Shown: in pieces, positions 44,749-53,737 of the stretch | Position numbering within the stretch: the first letter of the stretch is position 1 | How the letters are laid out: each line of letters begins with the position of its first letter | Assembly (NCBI GenBank): GCA_003402315.1 | Contig: QFXI01000016.1 | Coordinates: 1-64,000, forward strand | Reading direction: 5' to 3' | Origin: Candidatus Nitrotoga sp. LAW | GTDB taxonomy: Bacteria; Pseudomonadota; Gammaproteobacteria; Burkholderiales; Gallionellaceae | DNA length: 64,000 bases | Translations under genes and position numbers: made by a program | The notes under the pieces: model-generated | Database searches by the model: none | Told to the model about the DNA's origin: nothing | What the model saw: only the letters and a program-made list of their open reading frames with translations

Positions 44749-45849
44749 GTGACTGCTAGAAAAACTGTTTTCCAATTACATCTGTATACCGGTTTGACTA
44801 TCGGATTGCTGCTGATATTAAGCGGGCTGACCGGTAGCATGTTGGTATTTCGCGAAGAGATCGAGGCGCTGGTATATCCAGAATTGATGAACACGGTACC
44901 GCGTGACGAGCGTGTTTCTTTACAAGCGGTACTGGAAACAGTGCAGCACGCCCATCCGGAAGACAAACCGTTTTTCATCCGTATACCGCGCACTCCAGAG
45001 CAAACCTATTTAGTTAAGATGAACAATGCGCATGATTTGTTCGTTTATGTTGATCCTTATAGCGGCATGATTTTGGGTGAGCACCGACAGGAAGATACAT
45101 TTACCGGATGGATTGCGCTTCTGCACACCGAACTTTTAAGTGGCGAGCGTGGCGAAATTATCCTTGGTATAAGTGCCTTGCTGCTGATCGGCATGAGCAT
45201 AACTGGCCTCATTTTATGGTGGCCGCGAAACGGAAAGTTTTCCTCGGGGTTTAAAATCCAGTGGGCCACACAATGGAAAAGGATTAATTTTGATATACAT
45301 CGTGCCTCGGGTATTTATACCGTCCTTTTTATTCTGCTGACTGCTTTTACAGGCACATCTTTAGTATTTAATAAAACGGTTATCAACTTGATCAATACCA
45401 TCACTCAAAGCCCACCGCGGGCTGCCCCACCGCTTTCCGATCCTCGTCAAGCATGGATGCCGAGGCCTGCACTCGACATGATGTTGCATCAAGCCGACTC
45501 CATACTGCCCGCCTCCACCACCTGGATTAATTTGCCCCAGAAACCGACGGCACCCTTAGTAGTGCGAAAAAAACTAACCCAAGAATTTCATCCAAATGGT
45601 AGAAACTTCGTCTATTTCGATCAATATTCAGGAAAGGTATTACAGGTGGAAAACGCGTTGACGGCCTCTCTTGGCACGCGCATTTTTAATACACTTTACC
45701 CGATACATATCGGTGTAATAGGCGGGACGCCTACCCGTCTTTTACAAGTGATCATCGGTTTGTCGCCGCTCATTCTATTTACCACCGGCTATGTCATGTG
45801 GTGGAACAGAAGGAAGGCGAAACAATATCACTCCCGCCTAATAAAATAA
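44749..45849 (+). CDS. PepSY-associated membrane protein (ferric-siderophore reductase type)
   Basis: 366 residues, GTG start with CCGGAGA eight bases upstream. Four membrane helices (~12-35, ~140-162, ~190-212, ~335-355) with two periplasmic PepSY-like loops. The helix-end signatures FQLHLYTGLTIGLLLILSG, LLHTELLSG, FDIHRASGIY and YPIHIGVIGG carry the paired His that can bind haem. Members of this family act in reductive iron release from siderophores at the inner membrane. It closes the siderophore region, downstream of the receptor relic. Confidence 0.85.
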   Translation: MTARKTVFQLHLYTGLTIGLLLILSGLTGSMLVFREEIEALVYPELMNTVPRDERVSLQAVLETVQHAHPEDKPFFIRIPRTPEQTYLVKMNNAHDLFVYVDPYSGMILGEHRQEDTFTGWIALLHTELLSGERGEIILGISALLLIGMSITGLILWWPRNGKFSSGFKIQWATQWKRINFDIHRASGIYTVLFILLTAFTGTSLVFNKTVINLINTITQSPPRAAPPLSDPRQAWMPRPALDMMLHQADSILPASTTWINLPQKPTAPLVVRKKLTQEFHPNGRNFVYFDQYSGKVLQVENALTASLGTRIFNTLYPIHIGVIGGTPTRLLQVIIGLSPLILFTTGYVMWWNRRKAKQYHSRLIK

Positions 45850-46053
45850 GGCGTAAGTTTGATATGCGGACGGGCTTCCTTTCTTTACCAATGCTAAAAA
45901 TCAACTGCTTGATTCGTCCGCTCATAACCAATTTATTTAAGAAGTGGTGAGCAGTGGTCACGGCTGAATGGCTCGCTCAACTCAATGTATTGATTGGCCA
46001 ACCTTCTGTTCCCGATTACCCCAGTGTGATTAATCTACCTCGCTAAGCACCAA

Positions 46054-46950
46054 CTATGTATGATCGGATAAAGAGCAATGATGTTTGTCTAGCTCAATCT
46101 GAATAGTGACGTGTCCAATGGAAAAGTTGTCGTGCAACTCTTCCGCAACACGGCACAGAAACTCATTCCCCGGATGTCCATCTCGCACGACCAGATGAGC
46201 AGTCAGCGCAATTTCTGAGGTGCTCATCGCCCACACATGAAGATCATGTACTTCGATGACGTTGTGCTGCGCTGCCAGATAATTTTTCACCTTGTCTAAT
46301 TGGATTGATACCGGCACACCGTCCAAAGAAAGATGTAACGACTGGCGCAGCAAATCCCATGTACTCCACAATATCACTACAGCAATAACCATGCTGATGG
46401 CGGGGTCGAGCCAAACCCAACCAGTCCAGATAAACATCGCGCCTGCGATGACCACACCGAGTGAAACCAGCGCATCTGCCGCCATATGAAGAAAAGCGCC
46501 ACGCAGGTTGAGATCTGTTTTGTTGCCGGACATGAATAGCCAAGCAGTGATGCCGTTGATCACTACTCCAATAGCAGCAACCACCATGACGATGCCACCC
46601 TGAATCGGCACCGGATGACTGAATCTACCGACGGCTTCCCACACAATACCGCCTATCGCAATCAGCAAGATCATCGCATTGAACAATGCGGCAAGAATCG
46701 TGGCACGCCCCAAACCGTAAGTGTGTTTCTGATTGGGCCGCAGCCGTGCCAGATATAAACCGCCATATGCCACAAGTAAGCCAAGCACATCGCTCAGGTT
46801 GTGTCCGGCATCGGAAAGTAGCGCAAGCGAGTCGGCTTGCCAGCCGTAAATCGTTTCAACGACGACGAACATCACATTCAGTGCAATGCCGATGGCAAAT
46901 GCCCGATCGTACTTTACAGCGTGGCTGTGCGAGTGATGATGGGCTGTCAT
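46054..46950 (-). CDS. Cation diffusion facilitator (Zn2+/Co2+/Cd2+ exporter)
   Basis: 298 residues. His-rich N-terminus (HHHSHSHAVKYDR), six membrane helices and a cytoplasmic C-terminal domain. The metal site is in TM2 SLALLSDAGHNLSDVL (His and Asp) and TM5 HMAADALVSLGVV. The mixed His/Asp site points to zinc, cobalt or cadmium (CzcD/ZitB type). It exports metal into the periplasm, from where the CzcCBA pump encoded at 14-21 kb could remove it. It stands alone, convergent with the PepSY gene. Confidence 0.92.
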   Translation of the reverse strand: MTAHHHSHSHAVKYDRAFAIGIALNVMFVVVETIYGWQADSLALLSDAGHNLSDVLGLLVAYGGLYLARLRPNQKHTYGLGRATILAALFNAMILLIAIGGIVWEAVGRFSHPVPIQGGIVMVVAAIGVVINGITAWLFMSGNKTDLNLRGAFLHMAADALVSLGVVIAGAMFIWTGWVWLDPAISMVIAVVILWSTWDLLRQSLHLSLDGVPVSIQLDKVKNYLAAQHNVIEVHDLHVWAMSTSEIALTAHLVVRDGHPGNEFLCRVAEELHDNFSIGHVTIQIELDKHHCSLSDHT

Positions 46951-47044
46951 GATATTCCTTTAGGAGCAGCGGTGACATGAACACTAGCAGCAAAATCTCC
47001 TGTAAACAATGGTCTGACGCTATCCCCTACCATAAACACAGTAG

Positions 47045-47108
47045 CTATATGTTGCGATCCAACTGTCGCACCACCCTTACTAAGCGATCGATTTCTTCGT
47101 AGGTGTGA
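47045..47108 (-). pseudogene. Possible class V aminotransferase C-terminal relic
   Basis: On the minus strand, 20 codons before a TAG read HTYEEIDRLVRVVRQLDRN, which resembles the closing helix of class V aminotransferases / cysteine desulfurases (NTxEEIDRxVEALR). An in-frame TGA lies three codons upstream and nothing recognisable precedes it. It is very short, so it could be chance. Confidence 0.3.
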
Positions 47109-47245
47109 CGGATTCAACTTACCTTAAACACTTCTTTGGGTGATGCAAAGATGTTGCACGACATATCGGTGCGATATACTGCCAAACGCGATAGCTATCA
47201 GAGCTAAATCCGCAAAATAACTTAGCCCACTAAAACACTTCAAAT

Positions 47246-48330
47246 ATGACCGCTCTGCAAAAGCTGCTGGAAACTTTTCGACAAGCATCTGTCACAGAGC
47301 GTGAAAAAGACACCTACTTTGAAGAGCTGATCCTGTGTTACCTGCGCAACGAAGCCACCTACCGCGACCTATACAGCGACGTTTGGACATATAGTGATTG
47401 GGCAAAACTGCAAGGCTTGGATAGACGCGACACCGGCATTGACCTTGTCGCCAAGACCGGCGGCACAGGCGAATACCACGCTATCCAGTGCAAACTTTAT
47501 GCTGAAGACTACTGCCTGCAAAAAGGCGACATTGACAGCTTCTTTACCGCCTCAGGCAAAAAGCCATTCACACACCGCATCATTATCGCCACCACAAACA
47601 AATGGAGCGAGCCCGCCGAGGATGCGCTACAAAATCAGCAGCAGCCTGTCAGCAAGATAGACCTGCACGACCTGGAAAACAGCCAGATTGACTGGAGCCA
47701 CTACCACGCGAAATCCAAGCCGACCCTAAAAACCAAAAAGCAACTGCGTGACCACCAGCGCTATGCTCGCGACACTGTGAAGCATGGTCTATCAACGGCA
47801 GACCGGGGCAAGCTCATTATGGCTTGCGGCACGGGCAAAACCTTTACTGCCCTGAAGATTGCCAAAGCGTTGGCAGGTGCGGGCAAGCGCGTGTTGTTCC
47901 TGGTTCCCCGTCTTAACCTGCTATCGCAAACGCTGACCGAATGGACGCAGGAAAGCGCAACCCCGCTGCATATGCCGACTACCGCGTGGAAAAGATGAAG
48001 TACGGCAAGAAGGGCAAGGATAAAGACCTCGCCACGTTGCGCTTCAACGATAAAATCACCCTGACCGGCATTCCGCTCGAAGCCTACGACTACATCGTGA
48101 ACGGTAAGCCCGCGATGGACTGGGTGGTGGAGCGCCAATGCGTGAAGACCGACAAAGACAGCGGTATCGTCAACGGCGCGAACGACTGGGCAGTGGAAAC
48201 CATGGGCGACCCGCGCTATCCGCTGGAACTGTTCATGCGCGTGGTAACAGTGAGCCTGGCGACGATGAAGATTGTGAACAGCCTGCCAGCGCTTGATATT
48301 TATGGGGCGGATGCCGGAAGCGGCACCTGA
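47246..48330 (+). pseudogene. Internally deleted type ISP-like restriction/helicase gene
   Basis: The first frame (47246-47998) encodes an Mrr-like nuclease domain (~55-125: DTGIDLVAKTGGTGEYHAIQCK with the D...QxK site) and the start of a helicase (LRDHQRYARD; Walker A IMACGTGKTFTALK; LFLVPRLNLL). Near 47970, after LTEWTQES, the expected helicase and methyltransferase parts are missing. In another frame (to 48330) the C-terminus of the same protein type appears: YRVEKMKYGKKGKDKD, ITLTGIPLEAYDYIVNGKPA, WVVERQC and PLELFMRVVTVSLATMKIVN. Normal members are about 1500-1600 residues long, so most of the gene has been deleted with a frame change. The remnant cannot restrict or methylate DNA. Confidence 0.8.
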
Positions 48331-48345
48331 TTTAATGGGGGATGC

Positions 48346-49077
48346 ATGACTGTCCAGATTGTTGAAATTCTCGACCGCTCGATTCAGGGCGTCACCAGGC
48401 CGTTCTATTGCCGCTGCGAAAATGGGCAGGCTTACTTTGTCAAAGGCCGGGGGGCTGGCAGGCAAAGCTTGATTGCAGAGTACGTAGGTGGACGGCTGGC
48501 GCGCGCCTTTGGCCTGCCGGTCCCTGATTTTGAAATCGTGGAAATTCCGCCCGAATTGATCCGGTGGTGCAGCCGGGGTGATGCAAACGAACTGGGTACG
48601 GGGCTGGCATTCGGCTCCAAGGCATTGCCACATGTGCAGGAGTTTTCCATTTCACATATTACCCAAGTGAATGAGCAAGTTCGCAAGGATGTGGTGCTGT
48701 TCGACTGGTGGGTACATAACGCGGATCGTACTTTGAGCGAGAAAGGCGGCAATCCAAATTTGCTGTGGGATCAAAAGAATTCGAGGTTGGCCGTTATTGA
48801 CCACAATCAGGCATTCGACCCGCACTTTGATTCGCTACAATTTGCGCAGACTCATGTATTCAATGACTGCCTTTTGAATATCATAGGTGATTTAGTGGAG
48901 CGCGATGTCTACCGCAATCGTTTGGCGAATGCGATTGTCGAATTCAATTTCGCTTGCGATAATGTCCCTCCAGAGTGGTGGTGGGAAGGTGATGGAGTCC
49001 CAGCCAATTTCAACCGTGATGCAGCAAATGAAACTCTCAACCGATTTACCGATGATATTTTTTGGAGGATAGCGTGA
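48346..49077 (+). CDS. HipA-like kinase protein
   Basis: 243 residues. It has an N-terminal strand pair with YFVKGRGAGRQSLIAEYVGG (probable phosphate-binding Lys) and a C-terminal HipA-type kinase core: VLFDWWVHNADRTL (catalytic Asp and Asn) and LAVIDHNQAFDP (metal-binding Asp). It is shorter than HipA and lacks the N-terminal HipA subdomain. It overlaps the DUF3037 gene by one base (TGATG) with its Shine-Dalgarno inside this gene. The pair recurs as a two-gene unit in other bacteria, to my knowledge. A stress, toxin or defence role is inference. It sits 15 bases after the restriction pseudogene. Confidence 0.78.
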   Translation: MTVQIVEILDRSIQGVTRPFYCRCENGQAYFVKGRGAGRQSLIAEYVGGRLARAFGLPVPDFEIVEIPPELIRWCSRGDANELGTGLAFGSKALPHVQEFSISHITQVNEQVRKDVVLFDWWVHNADRTLSEKGGNPNLLWDQKNSRLAVIDHNQAFDPHFDSLQFAQTHVFNDCLLNIIGDLVERDVYRNRLANAIVEFNFACDNVPPEWWWEGDGVPANFNRDAANETLNRFTDDIFWRIA

Positions 49078-49904
49078 TGAATAAATACGCCTGTCAGTAC
49101 GCTATCGTTCGCTTCCTGCCTTATCTGGAAACCGGCGAGTTTGCCAATGTGGGCATCGTGATGTCGTGCCCGGATGCCGGGTTATTCGAGTTCAGATTAT
49201 TACGGCATATCCGACGCATCACGTCATTTTTCGAGGAATTAGATGCAGGTATCTATCGCCGCGCCGCCAACGACTTCAAGCAAGAACTAAAACGCATCCG
49301 TAACTGGCTTGATCCAAAACAAGAGAACCGGATAAATACAGATTTGGCTCGTCATCTGTTTACCGAACTGACGCGCCCACGCGAGGCCATGATGCGCTTT
49401 GATGCGGTGCGTGTGGTGCTGGCCGACGATCCGGTACAGAAATTCGATGAGTTGTTCGGTCATTATGTGGAACGCAATTTTGCGACCAAGGCTTATCAGG
49501 AACATTTGCTGGAAAAAAATGTGCGCAGGGTTTTGGCGGACGCAAAGCTGGACAAGCAATATCGCCCCGAGACATTGGGGGATGCTGCCACCTATCATAC
49601 GCGCCTACCCTTTGTGCATCGAGAGAACGGGCGCGCAGTGAAGGCGATTAAGCCCCTGCATCTGGCGCACGAAGACCCCGCGCAAATCTACGATCACGGC
49701 TGGGCCTGGTTGGGAAAAGTGGAAAAATTGCGGGCTTTGAAATTATTGCCGGATCGAATTCTGTTCCCGGTGCAGGGGCCAGCCGAAAATGATGGTAGGC
49801 GCTTCGAAATATTTCAGGAAATTACTCAGATAATAGCCGCGAATGATGTGATGGTCATACCCGATCAACAAACTCAAAAAATTATCGAGTTTGCTCAAGG
49901 TTAA
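49077..49904 (+). CDS. DUF3037-family protein
   Basis: 275 residues from the ATG at 49077 (MNKYACQYAIVRFLPY), GGAGG eight bases upstream. The opening CQYAIVRFLPYLETGEFANVGIVM is the DUF3037 signature. The central part is charged and helical (FFEELDAGIYRRAANDF, LTRPREAMMRFDAVRV), and the C-terminal third is beta-rich. No catalytic motif is recognised. Coupled to the HipA-like kinase gene, it is likely its partner or antitoxin, though the size is large for an antitoxin. It ends 19 bases before ald. Confidence 0.75.
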   Translation: MNKYACQYAIVRFLPYLETGEFANVGIVMSCPDAGLFEFRLLRHIRRITSFFEELDAGIYRRAANDFKQELKRIRNWLDPKQENRINTDLARHLFTELTRPREAMMRFDAVRVVLADDPVQKFDELFGHYVERNFATKAYQEHLLEKNVRRVLADAKLDKQYRPETLGDAATYHTRLPFVHRENGRAVKAIKPLHLAHEDPAQIYDHGWAWLGKVEKLRALKLLPDRILFPVQGPAENDGRRFEIFQEITQIIAANDVMVIPDQQTQKIIEFAQG

Positions 49905-49923
49905 GTTGGGATGAGGTAATCAC

Positions 49924-51039
49924 ATGAAAATCGGCATACCTAAAGAAATCAAAGCAAACGAAAGCCGTGTCGCACTGGTTCCATCCGGCGCAGAATCGCT
50001 TATTGCGGCCGGGCATTCTGTGCTGATCGAGGCAGGTGCAGGATTGGGTAGTGGCTTCAGGGACGAGCAATATCTTGTGGCAGGGGCACGTATCGTCCCC
50101 AATGCCGACACAATATGGGCGGATACCGATCTGATAGTGAAAGTCAAAGAGCCGATTGAGCCCGAGTGGCCGCACATCAAGCCTGGTCAAACGCTGTTCA
50201 CCTATTTTCATTTTTCCGCTAACGAAAAACTAACCCAAGCGCATCTGGATTCTGGTGCAACTTGCATCGCTTATGAAACGATTGAATTACCTACACGCGA
50301 ATTGCCACTGCTGACACCCATGTCTGAAGTCGCTGGACGCATGGCCGTAAATGAAGGGGCCAAATATCTCGAAAAACTTTATGGTGGACGGGGCGTTTTG
50401 TTAGGGGGTGTCCCCGGTGTGCCACCCGCACATGTTGTCATCCTTGGCGGCGGTGTAGTGGGCATGAATGCCGCCAAAATGGCAGCAGGTCTGGGCGCAA
50501 GTGTCACCATCCTTGACATTTCACTGGAGCGACTACGCTACCTGAGCGATGTTATGCCCGCTAACGTACAGTTGATTTTTTCCAATCGACACAATTTGCT
50601 GGAACAGATTGCCACCGCCGATCTTGTCATCGGCGGGGTGTTAATCACCGGAGCCGTTGCGCCCAAACTGATACGCTACGATGATCTTAAGACCATGCGC
50701 CAAGGCTCGGTGATCGTAGATGTTGCAGTGGATCAAGGCGGTTGCATTGAAACAACCCATCCCACCACGCACGAAAACCCAATCTATTTGGTCGAGGGAG
50801 TCATTCACTATGCTGTGGCAAACATGCCTGGCGCCCTACCCCGCACTTCCACGCTGGCGCTAACCAATGCAACTTTGCCTTATGTGCTGCAATTGGCAAA
50901 TAAAGGCTGGAAACAGGCACTAAAAGATAACACTACGTTGCGCAAAGGACTCAATATCGTGAATGGAAAAATCACTCATCACGCAGTCGCACAGGCATTC
51001 GGAATGCTGGCCTACGCACCAGAAACTTTTCTCGATTAA
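49924..51039 (+). CDS. ald: Alanine dehydrogenase
   Basis: 371 residues, the standard length. N-terminal [20 protein letters not shown], substrate residues in [14 protein letters not shown], catalytic His in the AYETIELP to [12 protein letters not shown] region, NAD-binding [22 protein letters not shown] and C-terminal [23 protein letters not shown]. It interconverts alanine and pyruvate with ammonia and NADH. Alanine is also a presumed building block of the siderophore, but there is no operon link. It converges on the amidotransferase gene with an eight-base gap. Confidence 0.96.
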   Translation: MKIGIPKEIKANESRVALVPSGAESLIAAGHSVLIEAGAGLGSGFRDEQYLVAGARIVPNADTIWADTDLIVKVKEPIEPEWPHIKPGQTLFTYFHFSANEKLTQAHLDSGATCIAYETIELPTRELPLLTPMSEVAGRMAVNEGAKYLEKLYGGRGVLLGGVPGVPPAHVVILGGGVVGMNAAKMAAGLGASVTILDISLERLRYLSDVMPANVQLIFSNRHNLLEQIATADLVIGGVLITGAVAPKLIRYDDLKTMRQGSVIVDVAVDQGGCIETTHPTTHENPIYLVEGVIHYAVANMPGALPRTSTLALTNATLPYVLQLANKGWKQALKDNTTLRKGLNIVNGKITHHAVAQAFGMLAYAPETFLD

Positions 51040-51047
51040 CCCCTTGA

Positions 51048-51875
51048 TTAATTCGTGGTACGCAAATCTTCGGCCAGCGATTTTATCGGGCTGGGAGTCG
51101 TAACAAGCTGCGCGACAGCCGCACCTTCATGGAACATCCACAATGTGCCCGGCACCATAGCTTGCCAAGGCTCGTTATCAGTCAGCGGCACGGTGGCGAT
51201 GATAGCCACGCGATCATTAGGTGTGGTCACGCGGCTGAAATCAACTGTCATATCCTCATCCTTGAGATGCGCCACATTGAATGGGCTATGGCGAATAAGG
51301 TAGTTTAATTCGGTAGAGCAATGCGCGAAAAGACATTCGCCATTAGACAATAGATAGTTAAAGATGCCCTTGCCAGCAAGCTGATCGGTTAGCTCATGCA
51401 ATGCGGCAAACAAAACATCACGCGTTGGCGGTGTATCATTAAAACGAATTCTCAGACTTTGCAGCAACCAGCAAAAAATACGTTCACTATCCGTATTTCC
51501 CACAGGAACAAAACCACCATATAACTCAGGCTGGAATTGCGGCAAATTACCGTTGTGCGCGAAAACCCAGTATTGGCCCCACAACTCGCGCACAAACGGA
51601 TGGGTGTTTTCCAACGACACCAAGCCTTGCGTCGCCTTGCGAATATGCGCGATGACGTTTAGGGAATGGATAGGATAGTTACGCACCAGTTCAGCGATAG
51701 GCGATTGGGCTGAAGGTTTTGGATCCAAAAATAGCCGCACGCCCTTACCCTCGAAAAAAGCGATGCCCCAGCCATCAGCATGTATGCCCGTTTCGCCGCC
51801 CCGTTTCTGAAAGCCAGTAAAGGAAAAACAAATATCAGTGGGAACATTGCAGTTCATGCCTAGCAGCTCGCACAT
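51048..51875 (-). CDS. Class II glutamine amidotransferase (YafJ type)
   Basis: 275 residues. Cys2 after the initiator Met is the nucleophile (MCELLGMNCN). The glutaminase fold continues with THADGWGIAFF-like IHADGWGIAFFEGKG, HIRKATQG, NTHPFVRELWGQYWVFAHNGNL and VGNTDSERIFCWLL. There is no synthetase domain, as in YafJ and related stand-alone enzymes whose acceptor is unknown. It is a single gene, divergent from cysT. Confidence 0.9.
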   Translation of the reverse strand: MCELLGMNCNVPTDICFSFTGFQKRGGETGIHADGWGIAFFEGKGVRLFLDPKPSAQSPIAELVRNYPIHSLNVIAHIRKATQGLVSLENTHPFVRELWGQYWVFAHNGNLPQFQPELYGGFVPVGNTDSERIFCWLLQSLRIRFNDTPPTRDVLFAALHELTDQLAGKGIFNYLLSNGECLFAHCSTELNYLIRHSPFNVAHLKDEDMTVDFSRVTTPNDRVAIIATVPLTDNEPWQAMVPGTLWMFHEGAAVAQLVTTPSPIKSLAEDLRTTN

Positions 51876-51929
51876 ATCTCAATTCCTGACCTAGCAAAGT
51901 TGGAAGTGTATTGCATCTCTAAAAATTAT

Positions 51930-51952
51930 GCTTATTCAAAAACATGATAAGC
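51930..51952. promoter_or_regulatory. LysR-type T-N11-A operator upstream of cysTWA
   Basis: GCTTAT-N11-ATAAGC, perfect 6-base arms, 77 bases before the cysT start. This fits the LysR-family binding consensus. The CysB-type regulator is encoded at the end of the same operon, so feedback control is likely. The site could also act on the divergent amidotransferase gene. Confidence 0.55.
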
Positions 51953-52028
51953 AAAGCTGAATTTATGATTTTTACGATGCTTCTGGCGTCTATACACTGC
52001 ACGACTTTCTTGGTTAAAGGATATTTTA

Positions 52029-52859
52029 ATGGCGCAATTCAAAGCGCACAGCGTGTTACCGGGATTCAATCTGGCACTTGGTTTCACGCTTTTGTATCTC
52101 TCGTTGATCGTACTGATTCCGCTATCTTCGCTGTTCTTCAAAACAGCGACACTAGGCTGGAGTGGTTTTTGGGAGGTAGCTACGGACGAACGGGTTCTGG
52201 CATCGTTGCGTGTCACCTTCGTCGCTTCCTTTGCTGCTGCGACACTGAATGCCATTTTTGGTCTGGTGGTCGCATGGGTACTGGTGCGCTATTCGTTCCC
52301 TGGCAAACGCCTAGTGGATGCATTGGTGGATTTGCCATTCGCCTTGCCTACCGCCGTAGCGGGCATCACTTTAGCTATGCTGTATGCGCCTAATGGTTGG
52401 ATCGGCCACTATTTTGCCGAGCATGACATCAAAATAGCGTACACCCCGCTCGGCATAGTGGTGGCGCTCACTTTCATCGGCTTGCCCTTCGTGGTACGAA
52501 CGGTACAGCCAGTATTGGCTGATGTTGAGGCCGAAGTAGAAGAGGCAGCCGCAAGCTTGGGCGCAAGTCGCTGGGATGTATTTCGTCGCGTTATTTTTCC
52601 TTCAATATATCCAGCTTTATTGACGGGTTTCGCATTAGCTTTCGCCCGCTCAATTGGTGAATATGGCTCAATCATTTTCATTGCGGGCAACATGCCGTTC
52701 ATTTCAGAAATCGCGCCCTTGCTAATCGTCGCCAAACTGGAGCAATACGATTACGCAGGTGCCACGGCAATTGCCTTGATCATGCTGATAATTTCATTCG
52801 CCCTGTTATTGGCTATCAATGGCTTGCAGTGGTGGAGCAACCGCCGGGAAATTAGATAA
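52029..52859 (+). CDS. cysT: Sulfate ABC transporter permease CysT
   Basis: 276 residues, about six membrane helices. The permease EAA loop reads [21 protein letters not shown] near 180, the contact to CysA. Other family marks are [23 protein letters not shown] and [25 protein letters not shown] lies upstream of the ATG. It is first of cysTWA; the stop codon overlaps the next start. No periplasmic binding-protein gene is in this operon, so it presumably uses the Sbp proteins encoded at 24-28.5 kb. Confidence 0.95.
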   Translation: MAQFKAHSVLPGFNLALGFTLLYLSLIVLIPLSSLFFKTATLGWSGFWEVATDERVLASLRVTFVASFAAATLNAIFGLVVAWVLVRYSFPGKRLVDALVDLPFALPTAVAGITLAMLYAPNGWIGHYFAEHDIKIAYTPLGIVVALTFIGLPFVVRTVQPVLADVEAEVEEAAASLGASRWDVFRRVIFPSIYPALLTGFALAFARSIGEYGSIIFIAGNMPFISEIAPLLIVAKLEQYDYAGATAIALIMLIISFALLLAINGLQWWSNRREIR

Positions 52860-53737
52860 TGTCTTTACCTCAACAATTGATCAACAACCGAAAAATCACC
52901 ACGCATGAATCCAAAGTGGTGACGCTGGTACTCATCACTGTTGCGCTGTCATATTTGGTACTTTTTCTCGGCATACCGTTATTTGCTGTGTTCTACGAAG
53001 CGCTGGGCAAAGGCTGGTCTCTTTACTGGGCAGCATTGCAAGACCCTGATGCTTGGTCGGCTATCGAATTAACCTTGATTGCAGCGGCTATTGCGGTACC
53101 AGCCAACCTGGTGTTTGGGGTGGCGGCCGCTTGGGCTATTGCCAAATTTGAATTTCGCGGAAAAAGTGTATTGATCACACTGATTGATCTGCCGTTTGCC
53201 GTTAGCCCGGTAGTGTCCGGCCTGATCTATGTACTTCTGTTCGGCGCGCAGGGCTGGTTCGGGCCGTGGCTGCAGGAACATGACCTCAAGCTTATTTTTG
53301 CTGTGCCGGGCATCGTGTTGGTCACTATTTTCGTTACCTTTCCTTTCATTGCACGCGAGTTAATTCCGCTGATGCAGGCACAAGGCAAAGATGAAGAAGA
53401 AGCGGCGGTATCGCTCGGCGCTTCCGGCTGGCAAACTTTTTGGCGCGTCACCGTACCCAACATCAAATGGGGCCTGCTGTATGGCGTGATTTTATGTAAT
53501 GCCCGTGCGATGGGTGAATTCGGCGCGGTGTCAGTGGTGTCCGGGCACATTCGAGGTATGACCAACACCATACCGCTGCACGTAGAGATTCTTTACAACG
53601 AATACAACTTTGTTGCAGCTTTCAGCGTAGCCTCACTGCTGGCCTTATTAGCGTTGGTTACGTTGCTCGCCAAGTCAATCGTAGAATTTAAGGCCAAGAG
53701 CAATGGCGACAGACTTCCCCATGGAGAAACAGAATGA
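52859..53737 (+). CDS. cysW: Sulfate ABC transporter permease CysW
   Basis: 292 residues, six membrane helices. EAA loop [23 protein letters not shown] near 178; also [39 protein letters not shown] and [18 protein letters not shown]. It pairs with CysT to form the sulfate/thiosulfate channel. It starts on the last base of cysT and overlaps cysA by four bases (ATGA). Confidence 0.95.
   Translation: MSLPQQLINNRKITTHESKVVTLVLITVALSYLVLFLGIPLFAVFYEALGKGWSLYWAALQDPDAWSAIELTLIAAAIAVPANLVFGVAAAWAIAKFEFRGKSVLITLIDLPFAVSPVVSGLIYVLLFGAQGWFGPWLQEHDLKLIFAVPGIVLVTIFVTFPFIARELIPLMQAQGKDEEEAAVSLGASGWQTFWRVTVPNIKWGLLYGVILCNARAMGEFGAVSVVSGHIRGMTNTIPLHVEILYNEYNFVAAFSVASLLALLALVTLLAKSIVEFKAKSNGDRLPHGETE

Noticed and set aside
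47761-48633. A long minus-strand open frame (about 290 codons) opposite the restriction remnant and HipA-like gene
   Set aside because: It lies antisense to well-recognised protein motifs on the plus strand and its translation is low-quality (His/Arg/Gln-rich, no domain). It is a shadow of the real genes.
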